Positions 1 to 6,938 of a stretch of DNA of 64,000 nt are shown here, piece after piece (position 1 is the first letter of the stretch; every line of letters begins with the position of its first letter). The DNA lies in contig CAYRBI010000009.1 of NCBI GenBank assembly GCA_964422415.1, positions 12,396-76,395 on the forward strand, read 5' to 3'. The notes under the pieces were generated by a model, which saw nothing but the letters and a program-made list of their open reading frames with translations, did not search any database and was not told where the DNA came from. The position numbers and the translations under genes are program-made. The DNA is from OLB16 sp964422415 (GTDB lineage: Bacteria; Hinthialibacterota; Hinthialibacteria; OLB16).

Positions 1-807
1 CGTATTCGAGTCGGGACGGGGTTGTTGTTGCTCGAAGACCCACACCGGGTCAAAGATTTTCAGTCCAGCCAACAGCAGGAAAACCATGCCAGTCACAATC
101 GTGTCCCAGATCATCGGCAGGGTGATGTGACGGAACTGAACGATAGCGGAGGCTCCATCCACCCGCGCGGCTTCATACAAGGTTTCGGGGATCGATTGCA
201 TGGCAGCTAGAAAAAGGAGCATGTAGAAACCAGTGGCCGCCCATACGATCATCGGGACGAGAGACCAGGCCAGGATCTTCGAGGCGGTGAAGGCGAAGGG
301 AACCTTGAAGAAGGGTTCCGTAGCCAACCCCCACCCGAGAAGCAACTGATTGATCTCTCCTAGCAGATTGTTAAAAACCCCAAAACCCGAGGTGCTGTAG
401 AGCAGCATCCACAGCACCGCGATAGCCACCGAGGAGAGGATGTTGGGGAAGAAGAAGGCTACGCGGAATAGCGCGGCTCCGTGTACCCGCCCGCGCATGG
501 CGGAGGCGAAGAACAAGGCCAGGCTCAGGATCAATCCCATCGGCAGGAAGATCAGGATGAGATTGTTCTTGACTGCCGTGGTGAACATGCGTGCCGAGGT
601 CCCCGCCGCCGGGCTACCGATCGCTTCCCACATCTCACGGAAATTCTGTAACCCCACGAACACCGGATCTGAAAGGCCATCCCAGCGGGTGAGTGAGAGG
701 TAGAAGCCCTTGAGCGCGGGCCAAGCCACCCACAGCGTGAATAACAGGAAGGTGGGGGTGAGGCAAACCCAGGCGAAGCGTTTTTGTTGCGCGGCAAGGG
801 GGTTCAT
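1..807 (-). CDS. Sugar ABC transporter permease, MalF/UgpA type (3' end outside window)
   Basis: Inner-membrane permease of a carbohydrate-importing ABC transporter (binding-protein-dependent transport family 1). The protein starts MNPLAAQQKRFAWV at the ATG 807-805 and stays open to base 1, so 269 codons are visible and the C-terminus is missing. Visible features are an N-terminal hydrophobic helix after a short basic leader, several further hydrophobic segments, and a good EAA loop (EAARVDGASAIVQFRHITLP) near residue 210, the element that contacts the ATPase. The ATG overlaps the TGA of the upstream solute-binding protein gene (ATGA), so the two are translationally coupled and belong to one operon reading out of the window. 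A second permease (MalG-like) would be expected next. The transported sugar cannot be told from the sequence. Confidence 0.9.
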   Translation of the reverse strand, partial: MNPLAAQQKRFAWVCLTPTFLLFTLWVAWPALKGFYLSLTRWDGLSDPVFVGLQNFREMWEAIGSPAAGTSARMFTTAVKNNLILIFLPMGLILSLALFFASAMRGRVHGAALFRVAFFFPNILSSVAIAVLWMLLYSTSGFGVFNNLLGEINQLLLGWGLATEPFFKVPFAFTASKILAWSLVPMIVWAATGFYMLLFLAAMQSIPETLYEAARVDGASAIVQFRHITLPMIWDTIVTGMVFLLLAGLKIFDPVWVFEQQQPRPDSNT

Positions 808-2165
808 AACGCTCCCTCTGTCTCGGGGCCTTTGGGGAAGGGGCGTGGACTGGGTTTGTAGATGGCTGGATCCCTCCGGATTCGCTCCATACTATCCTCG
901 GCACGCCGTCCAAACTCCTCTGGGGTGATTCTTCCCGCCATCAGACTGTCCAGGAGCGGCAGCCAGACCTCAGCCCGCCAGGTGGTAAAGAGGTCATACA
1001 GCCGGTTGCAGTAGGTGTAGGAGGCTCGTTCAATGATATCCAGGGCCTGACCCACCCCGGCAGAGACATCCTCACGCAGTGTGGCCCCCTCGATACTGGA
1101 GATGGTGGAGACAGTTTTCACCCATTCGCGGCTATTCTCGCGGGAGAGCATGAAGCGGAGCAACTCCGCCGCTTGTTCAGGATTTCCGCCCTGACGGTAA
1201 ACCAGGAAGGCCTGCCAGCCCAGAGCGAAAATGGCATTGGGATCCCCCTTACCTCCTTCCATCGCTGGCAGTTTGAAACAGGAGAGGCGGAAATCGGAGG
1301 GAAAGGCATGGCGCATTTCATTCTCAAGCCAGAGACCACAGGGGATCATCGCGGCGTGACGGTTGCAGAACTCCATCTGCGCCTCGGTGTGGCTCATGGT
1401 CAGGGAACCCTTCTGGAAATAATGTTGTGCCAGGTCCTGTAGAACCTGGGCCGCGCGGGTAACCTCTGGATCAAGAAAAGCGCCGGGAATGAAGTTCTGG
1501 CAGTTTTCCAGGACACGGATTCCCGCCTGGCGTTGCAGCGCGCCCCAGAAAATGGCATCGGCATACTGGGCGTACTTGCCCTGGAAGGCGATGGGGGCGA
1601 TACCCGCTTGTTGGATTTTCTCGCACAGTGAGTTCCATTCAGTGAATGTCTTGGGTGGAGTCCAACCATGGCTCTCGAACAATGTGGCGTCATACCAGAT
1701 CAGCCAGGCATTAAAGACCAGCGGAATTCCATACACCTTCCCCTCGCAGGTGAAGGGGCTCAAGGCTCCAGGCAGAAAGGTCTCTCTCCAGGTTTTTCCA
1801 GGTGTGCCGGCGGAGGGGTCATCCAGCCAAGCATCGAGTGGCATGAGAACCCCCCGGGGCACCAACTTCCAGAAGGGCATCTGGGCATCGCTCAGGTCGG
1901 GAGGGGCGCCACGCAGAACCCGTGGATAGATCTTATCCAGGATACGTGGGTCTCCCCAGAAATCGATGATCAGGGGATGGCCTTCGGCCCGCCTGGCCTC
2001 CAAAAACCTATCGACTGTCTTGCGATGCCAGGCGGTTCCAAAACCCCCATCGAAGACCATCATCTCGATCTTGGGGACACCCTCCTCCTCCCCCGAGTCA
2101 CGGAGGAGGCCACAGCCTGTCACAAGCAGGCACACGGCAAGCAGGGCATGTATGGGACGGAGCAT
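804..2165 (-). CDS. Extracellular solute-binding lipoprotein, family 1 (sugar ABC transporter)
   Basis: Periplasmic or membrane-anchored substrate receptor of the sugar ABC transporter whose permease follows. The 453-residue protein begins with a lipoprotein signal peptide, MLRPIHALLAVCLLVTGC, with lipobox LVTG-C and the modified cysteine at residue 18. The mature part has the layout of family 1 binding proteins, with the hinge-region sequence GKVYGIPLVFNAWLIWYD and a late CGLWLENEMR segment. The stop overlaps the permease start by four bases. The gene's 5' end and upstream DNA are duplicated at 4195-4301 (see the repeat entries). The family is clear but the ligand is unknown; the local neighbours do not identify it. 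Confidence 0.92.
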   Translation of the reverse strand: MLRPIHALLAVCLLVTGCGLLRDSGEEEGVPKIEMMVFDGGFGTAWHRKTVDRFLEARRAEGHPLIIDFWGDPRILDKIYPRVLRGAPPDLSDAQMPFWKLVPRGVLMPLDAWLDDPSAGTPGKTWRETFLPGALSPFTCEGKVYGIPLVFNAWLIWYDATLFESHGWTPPKTFTEWNSLCEKIQQAGIAPIAFQGKYAQYADAIFWGALQRQAGIRVLENCQNFIPGAFLDPEVTRAAQVLQDLAQHYFQKGSLTMSHTEAQMEFCNRHAAMIPCGLWLENEMRHAFPSDFRLSCFKLPAMEGGKGDPNAIFALGWQAFLVYRQGGNPEQAAELLRFMLSRENSREWVKTVSTISSIEGATLREDVSAGVGQALDIIERASYTYCNRLYDLFTTWRAEVWLPLLDSLMAGRITPEEFGRRAEDSMERIRRDPAIYKPSPRPFPKGPETEGAL

Positions 2166-2212
2166 TTCCTTGGGGGAAGACTACCCCAAAAAGGGGGAAG
2201 TGGGCAATTTCC
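2106..2212. repeat. Direct repeat copy 1: signal-peptide start plus upstream DNA of the binding-protein gene
   Basis: These 107 bases align without gaps to 4195-4301 with about eight mismatches. The segment holds the first ~20 codons of the solute-binding lipoprotein (minus strand), its start codon and the DNA just upstream, including the inverted repeat TTGGGG-7 nt-CCCCAA followed by an A-run. Similarity then continues more loosely into the plus-strand leader that ends at base 2287. Confidence 0.85.
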
Positions 2213-2287
2213 TCCTATAAAAAGCTGTTTGAGAGAACTGCAGTGAATTTACTTACCATCAATACTAATAAGGAGAGTGCTAATCAC
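2213..2287 (+). promoter_or_regulatory. Orphan copy of the beta-helix gene leader
   Basis: This stretch resembles the leaders of the two beta-helix genes (4302-4371 and 6851-6938): an ATAAAAA segment, then TTTGAGAGAAC (closest to TTTGAGAAAAC in the copy at 6880), then a weak match to their TATACTT box, then a GGAG ribosome-binding site at 2272-2275 and an ATG at 2288. Here the start codon opens only a 29-codon reading frame. I infer that a third beta-helix gene once followed and was lost. Confidence 0.45.
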
Positions 2288-2377
2288 ATGTGGAAGATGC
2301 TTTTTTTAAGTCAATTTGTTAAGGTTACTACCCACATTATGGATGTTGGTCTTCCTTCCGCTTCTTGCCGTTTTTGA
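2288..2377 (+). pseudogene. Truncated 5' remnant behind an orphan leader
   Basis: A 29-codon frame beginning MWKMLFLSQFVK starts 12 bases after a GGAG site. The first codons resemble the starts of the beta-helix genes (MLKRLAFS, MLKSHSYL). It then runs into unrelated DNA that carries the helicase fragment on the other strand and stops. Best read as the broken head of a lost gene; a real short peptide cannot be excluded. Confidence 0.3.
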
Positions 2378-2546
2378 AGGGACAGTGCATCTGGTAGAAA
2401 GGCTCCTGTGCGAGGAACAGTGGCTGATCGAGTTCGTGCTCCAGCGCCGCCCTCAGTTCCGGGTCTTTGGCACGGAACCCGGTGCGCAAATAATCCAGGT
2501 ACTCAGCAATGACATGGTCGAGGGCAAGGATGGGATGGAGGGGCAT
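2337..2546 (-). pseudogene. N-terminal scrap of a DEAD/DEAH-box helicase-type protein
   Basis: A 69-residue frame with the segments DHVIAEYLDYLRTGFRAKDP, LRAALEHELDQPLFLAQEPF and YQMHCPFKNGKK. From memory this matches the first ~65 residues of large DEAD/DEAH-box helicases, which in full length run to many hundreds of residues. Here the frame ends in a stop right after FKNGKKRKED, so only the head survives. It lies 12 bases downstream of the DUF5615 gene in the same direction. The break point coincides with the end of the duplicated leader, pointing to a recombination junction. The family assignment is from memory of the conserved head and needs a profile search. Confidence 0.5.
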
Positions 2547-2558
2547 GGGAGTATCCTG

Positions 2559-2921
2559 TCAGAGCACGGTCTGGATCCACCTAACATTTCTGGTGGAGAC
2601 AATCACAAGCTTGTTACGAAAATCTTCATGGTTTCTGGTACTCAAGAGAGGAAGCAATATGGTTGATATGCTTTCCGTGGTTGGGGGATGGACCTTAACT
2701 CGAATGACACCGGGATGATTATTGAGAGGGAGAATCGCCCAGTCGCCGAAATGCTCATCCAATGTCACCAGCACCCGGTCTTGAGCAATCGTGAAGTGAA
2801 GGATTTCTTCATCATCAGCACGGCTTTGACCTACTTCCTCGGTCCTTAGGACATCATGTCCCACCTTCTGGAGCGCCACCGCTAGATCCACCTTGAGCAT
2901 CTGGTCCAAGTAGATCCGCAT
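2559..2921 (-). CDS. DUF5615 family PIN-like protein (putative toxin)
   Basis: A 120-residue protein with the family's hallmark layout: an N-terminal strand with an acidic residue (MRIYLDQML), GHDVLRTEEVG, a DEEILHFTIAQDRVLVTLDEHFGD core with clustered acidic residues, and a hydrophobic C-terminal segment. DUF5615 proteins have a PIN-like nuclease fold and are usually paired with DUF433 proteins. That partner lies 7 bases upstream here, so this is a putative RNase toxin of a DUF433/DUF5615 toxin-antitoxin pair. The usual N-terminal LLDENL is altered to YLDQML, so activity is uncertain. Confidence 0.8.
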   Translation of the reverse strand: MRIYLDQMLKVDLAVALQKVGHDVLRTEEVGQSRADDEEILHFTIAQDRVLVTLDEHFGDWAILPLNNHPGVIRVKVHPPTTESISTILLPLLSTRNHEDFRNKLVIVSTRNVRWIQTVL

Positions 2922-2928
2922 TGGAGAT

Positions 2929-3156
2929 TTAGCTGGCCAGGAGTGGTTCTACTTCAGTGTGTTCGACCGAGTCCTTAGCGAATAACAAGACGGCCTCAAG
3001 GTCCCCCTCTGTCAGCTCTGGATATCCATCCAAGATCGACCGCCAGGACTCTCCTTCGGCCAAAAGCTCAAGCACTACAGTGACTGGAATTCGTGTCCCA
3101 TGGATAACTGGTTTTCCGGAACAGATACGAGGATTGATTTCAATGCGTGATATCAC
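2929..3156 (-). CDS. DUF433 domain protein (putative antitoxin)
   Basis: A 75-residue protein starting at GTG 3156 with a GGGAG ribosome-binding site seven bases before it. A longer reading from 3336 would overlap the neighbouring gene and adds only low-complexity Arg/Pro sequence. The sequence ISRIEINPRICSGKPVIHGT followed by RIPV and LELLAEGES is the DUF433 signature; the fold contains a helix-turn-helix-like part. It is the expected partner of the DUF5615 PIN-like protein immediately downstream. Annotated as antitoxin from family pairing, not from direct evidence. Confidence 0.85.
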   Translation of the reverse strand: MISRIEINPRICSGKPVIHGTRIPVTVVLELLAEGESWRSILDGYPELTEGDLEAVLLFAKDSVEHTEVEPLLAS

Positions 3157-3199
3157 GTTTTTTCTCCCATTGGCAAATGGCTTTTCGCTGGGCCATAGC

Positions 3200-3424
3200 T
3201 CAGAAGCCCGAAGCCTGATAAATTGCGGGCCGGTAACGAGGTTCAGGAATGAGCTTTCCCTCAGCCTTGGCCGCCTCCAGCCATGCGGCCTTGGCGATCT
3301 CCACCTCACGAAGCGCCTCCCCGGCGGAATCACCAAAGGCGGAACAGGCCTCCAGATCTGGGATGTCAGCGATATAACCGCCGTCCTCCTCGCTGAAGAA
3401 GATGTTGATGTGGTAGTCCTTCAT
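3200..3424 (-). CDS. HicB-like antitoxin-family protein (solitary)
   Basis: A 74-residue protein, chosen start MKDYHINIFFSEEDGGY (ATG 3424, GAGG eight bases upstream), with SEEDGGYIADIPDLEACSAF and a LREVEIAKAAWLEAAKAEGK helix ending PEPRYRPAIYQ. This is the HicB-like fold (type II toxin-antitoxin family antitoxin). No hicA-like gene with a double-stranded-RNA-binding fold is adjacent; the neighbours are DUF433 and DUF2283 genes. It may be a solo HicB-like regulator. The start overlaps the end of the DUF2283 gene's 3' flank by zero to ten bases, suggesting joint transcription. Confidence 0.8.
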   Translation of the reverse strand: MKDYHINIFFSEEDGGYIADIPDLEACSAFGDSAGEALREVEIAKAAWLEAAKAEGKLIPEPRYRPAIYQASGF

Positions 3425-3434
3425 ATCTCCATCC

Positions 3435-3638
3435 TCAGGCCAACTCAGCAACCAAAGGTTTTTCCTTCCTGAGCTCACTCACCTTCATCACTGAGAATCC
3501 CAGAATCGTGCCCTCCTCGTCCACACGTTCCATCACACGGTCGTCCTCGGTTTCACGCATGTACCCGGCCTTCTCGGAGAAGATGACCTCCAGATAGTCA
3601 CCCTCGGCATCAAACCAGACCTTTATTCGCTGGGCCAT
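3435..3638 (-). CDS. DUF2283 domain protein
   Basis: A 67-residue protein with the DUF2283 pattern: IKVWFDAEGDYLEVIFSEKAG, then DRVMERVDEEGTILGFSVMK. It overlaps the upstream gene by 16 bases (3623-3638), an arrangement typical of toxin-antitoxin pairs. DUF2283 proteins often lie beside small nuclease-like or DUF4258-like proteins, consistent with an antitoxin role here. Function is not demonstrated for the family as far as I know. Confidence 0.8.
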   Translation of the reverse strand: MAQRIKVWFDAEGDYLEVIFSEKAGYMRETEDDRVMERVDEEGTILGFSVMKVSELRKEKPLVAELA

Positions 3639-3934
3639 AGGACCTCTCCCTTCTTGGGTTTGTCGGTCAGGTAGGTTGTGAGGATGAATGGATTCTCAAC
3701 TTCTTCCTTGACCGCCACACATATCCATTTTCCACCAACCACGGTTTCCGGCAAGTACTGGTAGTAAAGGCGTACACTCTCATCGCTCCGAGACTTCACT
3801 ACTACCTCTGGATTCCTCAGGGTATCCACGATCAGTCGCTCCAAACCACTCATTTCCGGATGCTCCAAGATGTGGGCTAGTCTTTCTTCAGTCAGACGAA
3901 TCTCTAGCCCCTGGTGGTTTTGCAGGATCCTCAT
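3623..3934 (-). CDS. Small BECR/RelE-fold-like protein, putative toxin partner of DUF2283
   Basis: About 103 residues from ATG 3934 (MRILQNHQGLEIRLTEER); a GTG at 3961 could extend it by nine residues. The body LTEERLAHILEHPEMSG, then LRNPEVVVKSRSDESVRLYY, then GGKWICVAVK and a C-terminal TYLTDKPKKGEVLWPSE matches a common uncharacterised family. From memory that family is related to the phage-barnase/colicin/RelE (BECR) nuclease fold and co-occurs with DUF2283. The conserved H, R and T/Y residues are present. I call it a putative toxin on context and fold resemblance only. Confidence 0.65.
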   Translation of the reverse strand: MRILQNHQGLEIRLTEERLAHILEHPEMSGLERLIVDTLRNPEVVVKSRSDESVRLYYQYLPETVVGGKWICVAVKEEVENPFILTTYLTDKPKKGEVLWPSE

Positions 3935-3951
3935 GACGGAGGTTCCATTTC

Positions 3952-4254
3952 TCACCCCCACTCCATCATCTTATTCCCCTTCTCATCCATCCCCGTTTTA
4001 GGCACCGGTAACTCGATCACCGGTTGGGGGAGGTTTTCGTTGAGGGGGAGATCACAGTAAGGGTCGTGCTTTTTCGTGAAAGCATCAAGGCCGAGTTGCC
4101 TGAGTTCAGCAATTTTATCGAGGCAGAGGGAAGGGGCCTTGGTGTAACTCTTGTGACTGAAGGTGGAGAGTACATGGGTATTCTGCTCGCGGGAGAGGCC
4201 ATAGCCTGCCACGAGCAGGCACACGGCAAGCAGGGCATGTATGGGGCGGAGCAA
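3952..4254 (-). CDS. Hypothetical protein with a transplanted signal-peptide start
   Basis: A 100-residue frame whose first 20 residues (MLRPIHALLAVCLLVAGYGL) are nearly identical to those of the solute-binding lipoprotein at 2165, but the lipobox cysteine is replaced by tyrosine (LVAGY), so it cannot be lipidated there. The rest (segments such as KIAELRQLGLDAFTKKHDPY and ENLPQPVIELPVPKTGMDE) is unrelated to the binding protein and I do not recognise it. It looks like a chimera formed when the duplicated promoter/signal segment (4195-4301) was joined to another reading frame. Its end lies next to the BECR-like gene. It may be expressed from the duplicated promoter or be a dead fusion. Confidence 0.45.
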   Translation of the reverse strand: MLRPIHALLAVCLLVAGYGLSREQNTHVLSTFSHKSYTKAPSLCLDKIAELRQLGLDAFTKKHDPYCDLPLNENLPQPVIELPVPKTGMDEKGNKMMEWG

Positions 4255-4301
4255 TTCCTTGGGGGAAGACTACCCCAAAAAGGGGGTAGAGAGCAATTTC
4301 C
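4195..4301. repeat. Direct repeat copy 2 of 2106-2212
   Basis: Second copy of the 107-base segment, about eight mismatches from copy 1. It contains the start of the chimeric gene on the minus strand and, at its right edge, leads into the plus-strand leader of the beta-helix gene at 4372. The shared inverted repeat TTGGGG/CCCCAA is conserved in both copies. Confidence 0.85.
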
Positions 4302-4371
4302 GATAAAAATGTTTTCTCACCCCAGATTTTGTATACTTATCCTCAATTCATGAAAGGAGTGTGCTAGCAAC
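4302..4371 (+). promoter_or_regulatory. Leader and likely promoter of the first beta-helix gene
   Basis: Contains ATAAAAA, a TATACT hexamer at 4332-4337 that would serve as a -10 box, and a GGAG ribosome-binding site at 4356-4359, 12 bases before ATG 4372. The TATACTT box and the GGAGTGTG site recur at nearly the same spacing before the gene at 6939. The -35 element is not obvious. Confidence 0.5.
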
Positions 4372-5121
4372 ATGTTGAAATCGCATTCATATCTAGTAAA
4401 AAATTGTTGTTTGTTATCCACTCTGTGTTTCTTTCTCTTCTTCTTAGCCGGGGTAACTCCGGCCGATGCCGCAACCTGGTATGTCAAGTCTGCTTCAGAA
4501 ACCTCTTGGGAGACTTCCATTGTGAGTATCCAGACCGCCATCAACTGTGCCGCCGCTGGCGATGAGGTTTGGGTGGCCAGCGGGACCTACCATGAGGCTC
4601 TTACCCTGAAGAATGGTGTGGCTTTGTATGGTGGATTCCAAGGAACGGAGACCGTACGTGATCAGAGGGATTGGGACGCCAATCCGACTGTGATCGATGC
4701 GGCGGGACTCAACGAATGTGTGGTAACCGCATATCGTATCAAATCATTTGTTCTCGATGGATTTACTATTACGGGTGGGTATAATAGCGGTTCTGCAAAG
4801 AGTGGTGGTGTTTATTTTGTTGAGGTTACCTCGGCTATTATATCTAACTGTAAGATCACTGGTAACTGGGGAAGGAGTAATGGTGGTGGATTGTTTTGCG
4901 ATTCCCAATCATTTACCATGACAAACTGTATAATTGCAGACAATGAAGCTGGATTTTTTGGTGGCGGGATTTATATCTATACTGTACAGCAACCCGTTCT
5001 AATAAACTGTACCATCACTGGCAATACCGCAAGATATGGAGGTGGTATCCATGGTAATGCCATAATGACGAACTGTACAATCGCTGGTAACACAGCTTCT
5101 GGATATGGAAGTGGATTGGTT
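4372..5121 (+). CDS. Secreted right-handed beta-helix protein, 5' part (cut by assembly gap)
   Basis: Codes for the N-terminal ~250 residues of a secreted protein. A signal peptide (hydrophobic LLSTLCFFLFFLAG, cleavage after DAA near residue 37) is followed by a module head: YVK, GDEVWVASGTYHEALTL, LYGGFQGTETVRDQRDW, NPTVIDAAGL and LDGFTITGGY. Then come beta-helix coils of the type NCKITGN..GGGLFC. These are the polymorphic outer-membrane-like/pectate-lyase-like repeats of right-handed parallel beta-helix proteins. The gene runs into the 100-N gap and almost certainly continues as the fragment at 5222-6658; the frames differ only because the gap length is arbitrary. The role is unknown; such folds often bind or cleave polysaccharide. 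Confidence 0.88.
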
Positions 5122-5221
5122 NNNNNNNNNNNNNNNNNNNNNNNNNNNNNNNNNNNNNNNNNNNNNNNNNNNNNNNNNNNNNNNNNNNNNNNNNNNNNNN
5201 NNNNNNNNNNNNNNNNNNNNN
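5122..5221. other. Assembly gap (100 N)
   Basis: Exactly 100 N, the usual placeholder for a scaffold gap of unknown size. It lies inside beta-helix repeats, where nearly identical coils would break an assembly. The true missing length is unknown. Confidence 0.98.
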
Positions 5222-6658
5222 GGGGAGGGAAACATCGATACCTATCCTCTGTTTGTGGATCCAGATGGAGGGGACTGGCGGCTCCAGAATGGTTCTCCCT
5301 GTATTGACCGTGGCACTCCTGTATCAGGGTTATCTTATAACGGTACCGCGCCTGACATGGGGGCCTGGGAATCAGCGGAAGGTTCCATTTCCGGTGCTTC
5401 ATCCCATACACCCCTCCACCTCTATGTGGACACAACGGCGGCGCTGGGTGGAGATGGCCTTTCTTGGGATAAGGCTTTTCCCACCCTCAATAAGGCCTTG
5501 TGGATCTGTTCCGTGTCGGATGAAATCTGGGTGGCCAAGGGCACCTATCATGAGGCCATCCATATGGAACAGGGGACCTCACTGATCGGTGGTTTTAATG
5601 GTAGCGAGACGGATCGTGGTGAGTGCGACTGGGTGGCTAACCCGACAATTCTAGACGCTACTGGATTGGGTTGCTGCGTAGTAACTGTGGATAATAGTAA
5701 TGGAACAACCCTTGCGGGTCTTACAATTACGGGAAGCGATTCGTTTATGTATGGTGGGGGTGTGTCTTATAATGGTGTTGCTTCTGCCACACTAACCCAC
5801 TGTACGGTGACCGGAAATCTTGGGGGTGGGATGAGCTGTGGTTCTTCCACAGTCATTATTATGGATTGCCTGTTAACCCGCAACACGTCTTCTGATTACG
5901 GTGGTGGTGTGTCAGGGGTTGGTTCCTCCGTTGTGTTGGCCCGCTCTACGATTTCTGGTAACACATCTCAAAGTGGAGGTGGGGTGTGTTTGGATTATTA
6001 TTCCTCTCTCACACTAGAAGATTGTACGATAGCCAACAACACAACTGAACTCGAAGGAGGCGGTGTGTTTGGTCTAGACAATTCCGTTGCTATGCTGACC
6101 CGGTGTACGGTTTCAGGGAATACATCCAAATATGGTGGCGGGTTGAGTTGGTATTCAGATGATCCGCTTGACCTGAAGAGTTGTCTCATTGCTGATAACA
6201 CCTCAGAATATGGTGGTGCGGTATATTGCATTTCCACCTCACCCATACAGCTGACTAATTGCACATTATCTGGGAATGAGGCTGGCCAGAATGGCGATGG
6301 AATGTATTTCTACTCATCTCCTCCCATAATCACCAACAGTATCCTCTGGAATCCGGGTGATGAGCTTTATTTGTATGAACCGGCCCGTTCGGCCACGGTC
6401 ACCTATTCCTGTGTCGAAGGCGGCCACACCGGCACAGCCAACATCGACTCCGATCCTCGCTTCGTGGATGCTGCTTATGGTGATTACCACCTCCAGGCGT
6501 CCTCACCCTGTATCGGCAAAGGAATCGGGCCAGCGTTGAACTCCCTGGTCCCGCTCTTAGACATCGATGGGGATCCCCGCTCAGGTTCTACCTGTGACAT
6601 CGGAGCTGATGAAATCATCAATCCGAGTGGTGTCCGGGATTGGATGATGTACGAATAG
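5222..6658 (+). CDS. Secreted right-handed beta-helix protein, 3' part
   Basis: Continuation of the gene begun at 4372. It opens mid-module (GEGNIDTYPLFVDPDGGDWR...GSPCIDRG...APDMGAWES), the module tail that resembles the 'choice-of-anchor Q' ending of beta-helix proteins. It then starts a second module at LHLYVDTTAALGGDGLSW with SDEIWVAKGTYHEAI, about ten coils with GGGV and NCT motifs, and a closing ILWNPGDELYLYE...DPRFVDAAYGDYHLQ...DIDGDPRSGSTCDIGADE. The last residues are GVRDWMMYE. Unlike the paralog at 6939 it has no dockerin-like tail. A hairpin terminator lies downstream. Confidence 0.88.
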   Translation, partial: GEGNIDTYPLFVDPDGGDWRLQNGSPCIDRGTPVSGLSYNGTAPDMGAWESAEGSISGASSHTPLHLYVDTTAALGGDGLSWDKAFPTLNKALWICSVSDEIWVAKGTYHEAIHMEQGTSLIGGFNGSETDRGECDWVANPTILDATGLGCCVVTVDNSNGTTLAGLTITGSDSFMYGGGVSYNGVASATLTHCTVTGNLGGGMSCGSSTVIIMDCLLTRNTSSDYGGGVSGVGSSVVLARSTISGNTSQSGGGVCLDYYSSLTLEDCTIANNTTELEGGGVFGLDNSVAMLTRCTVSGNTSKYGGGLSWYSDDPLDLKSCLIADNTSEYGGAVYCISTSPIQLTNCTLSGNEAGQNGDGMYFYSSPPIITNSILWNPGDELYLYEPARSATVTYSCVEGGHTGTANIDSDPRFVDAAYGDYHLQASSPCIGKGIGPALNSLVPLLDIDGDPRSGSTCDIGADEIINPSGVRDWMMYE

Positions 6659-6798
6659 GATCTGATGGGTTTGAGGGTGATTGAATCGACAGTGGAGCGA
6701 AGACATCTGCTTATCCCGGAAGTGTATCCGGCCTTTGTTGTGGCCTAGGGATTTACTGCTATATCATTGTCCGACACTAAAAACGGTCCGGACCAGCC

Positions 6799-6823
6799 GG
6801 CCCCGGAGGTCAACTCCGGGGCC
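6799..6823 (+). terminator. Hairpin downstream of the first beta-helix gene
   Basis: Perfect 10-bp inverted repeat GGCCCCGGAG/CTCCGGGGCC with a five-base loop, extendable outward by GACC/GGTC with small bulges, about 140 bases after the stop at 6658. The following tract (CCCTTTGTTG) is only weakly T-rich, so it may be a terminator or transcript-end stabiliser. Confidence 0.6.
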
Positions 6824-6850
6824 GGTCCCTTTGTTGAGGGGAGAGTAATT

Positions 6851-6938
6851 TCCAATAAAAAAAAATTCCTACTCCCTGTTTGAGAAAACCGAAATGAGTA
6901 TACTTTCCCCCAATTCCCACATGGAGTGTGACAACCAC
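6851..6938 (+). promoter_or_regulatory. Leader and likely promoter of the giant beta-helix gene
   Basis: Shares an A-rich tract, TTTGAGAAAAC, a TATACT box (6899-6904) and a GGAGTGTG ribosome-binding site (GGAG 6923-6926) with the leaders at 2213 and 4302. The site sits 12 bases before the ATG at 6939, which is why I prefer that start over the in-frame ATG at 6894, which would lie upstream of the TATACT box. Confidence 0.5.

Noticed and set aside
3157..3336. N-terminal extension of the DUF433 gene to 3336
   Set aside because: It overlaps the HicB-like gene and adds atypical sequence; the GTG at 3156 has a strong ribosome-binding site.
6894..6938. Start of the giant beta-helix gene at ATG 6894
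   Set aside because: It would place the TATACT box inside the coding region and put extra polar residues before the signal peptide; the ATG at 6939 has a GGAG site and matches the paralog's start.
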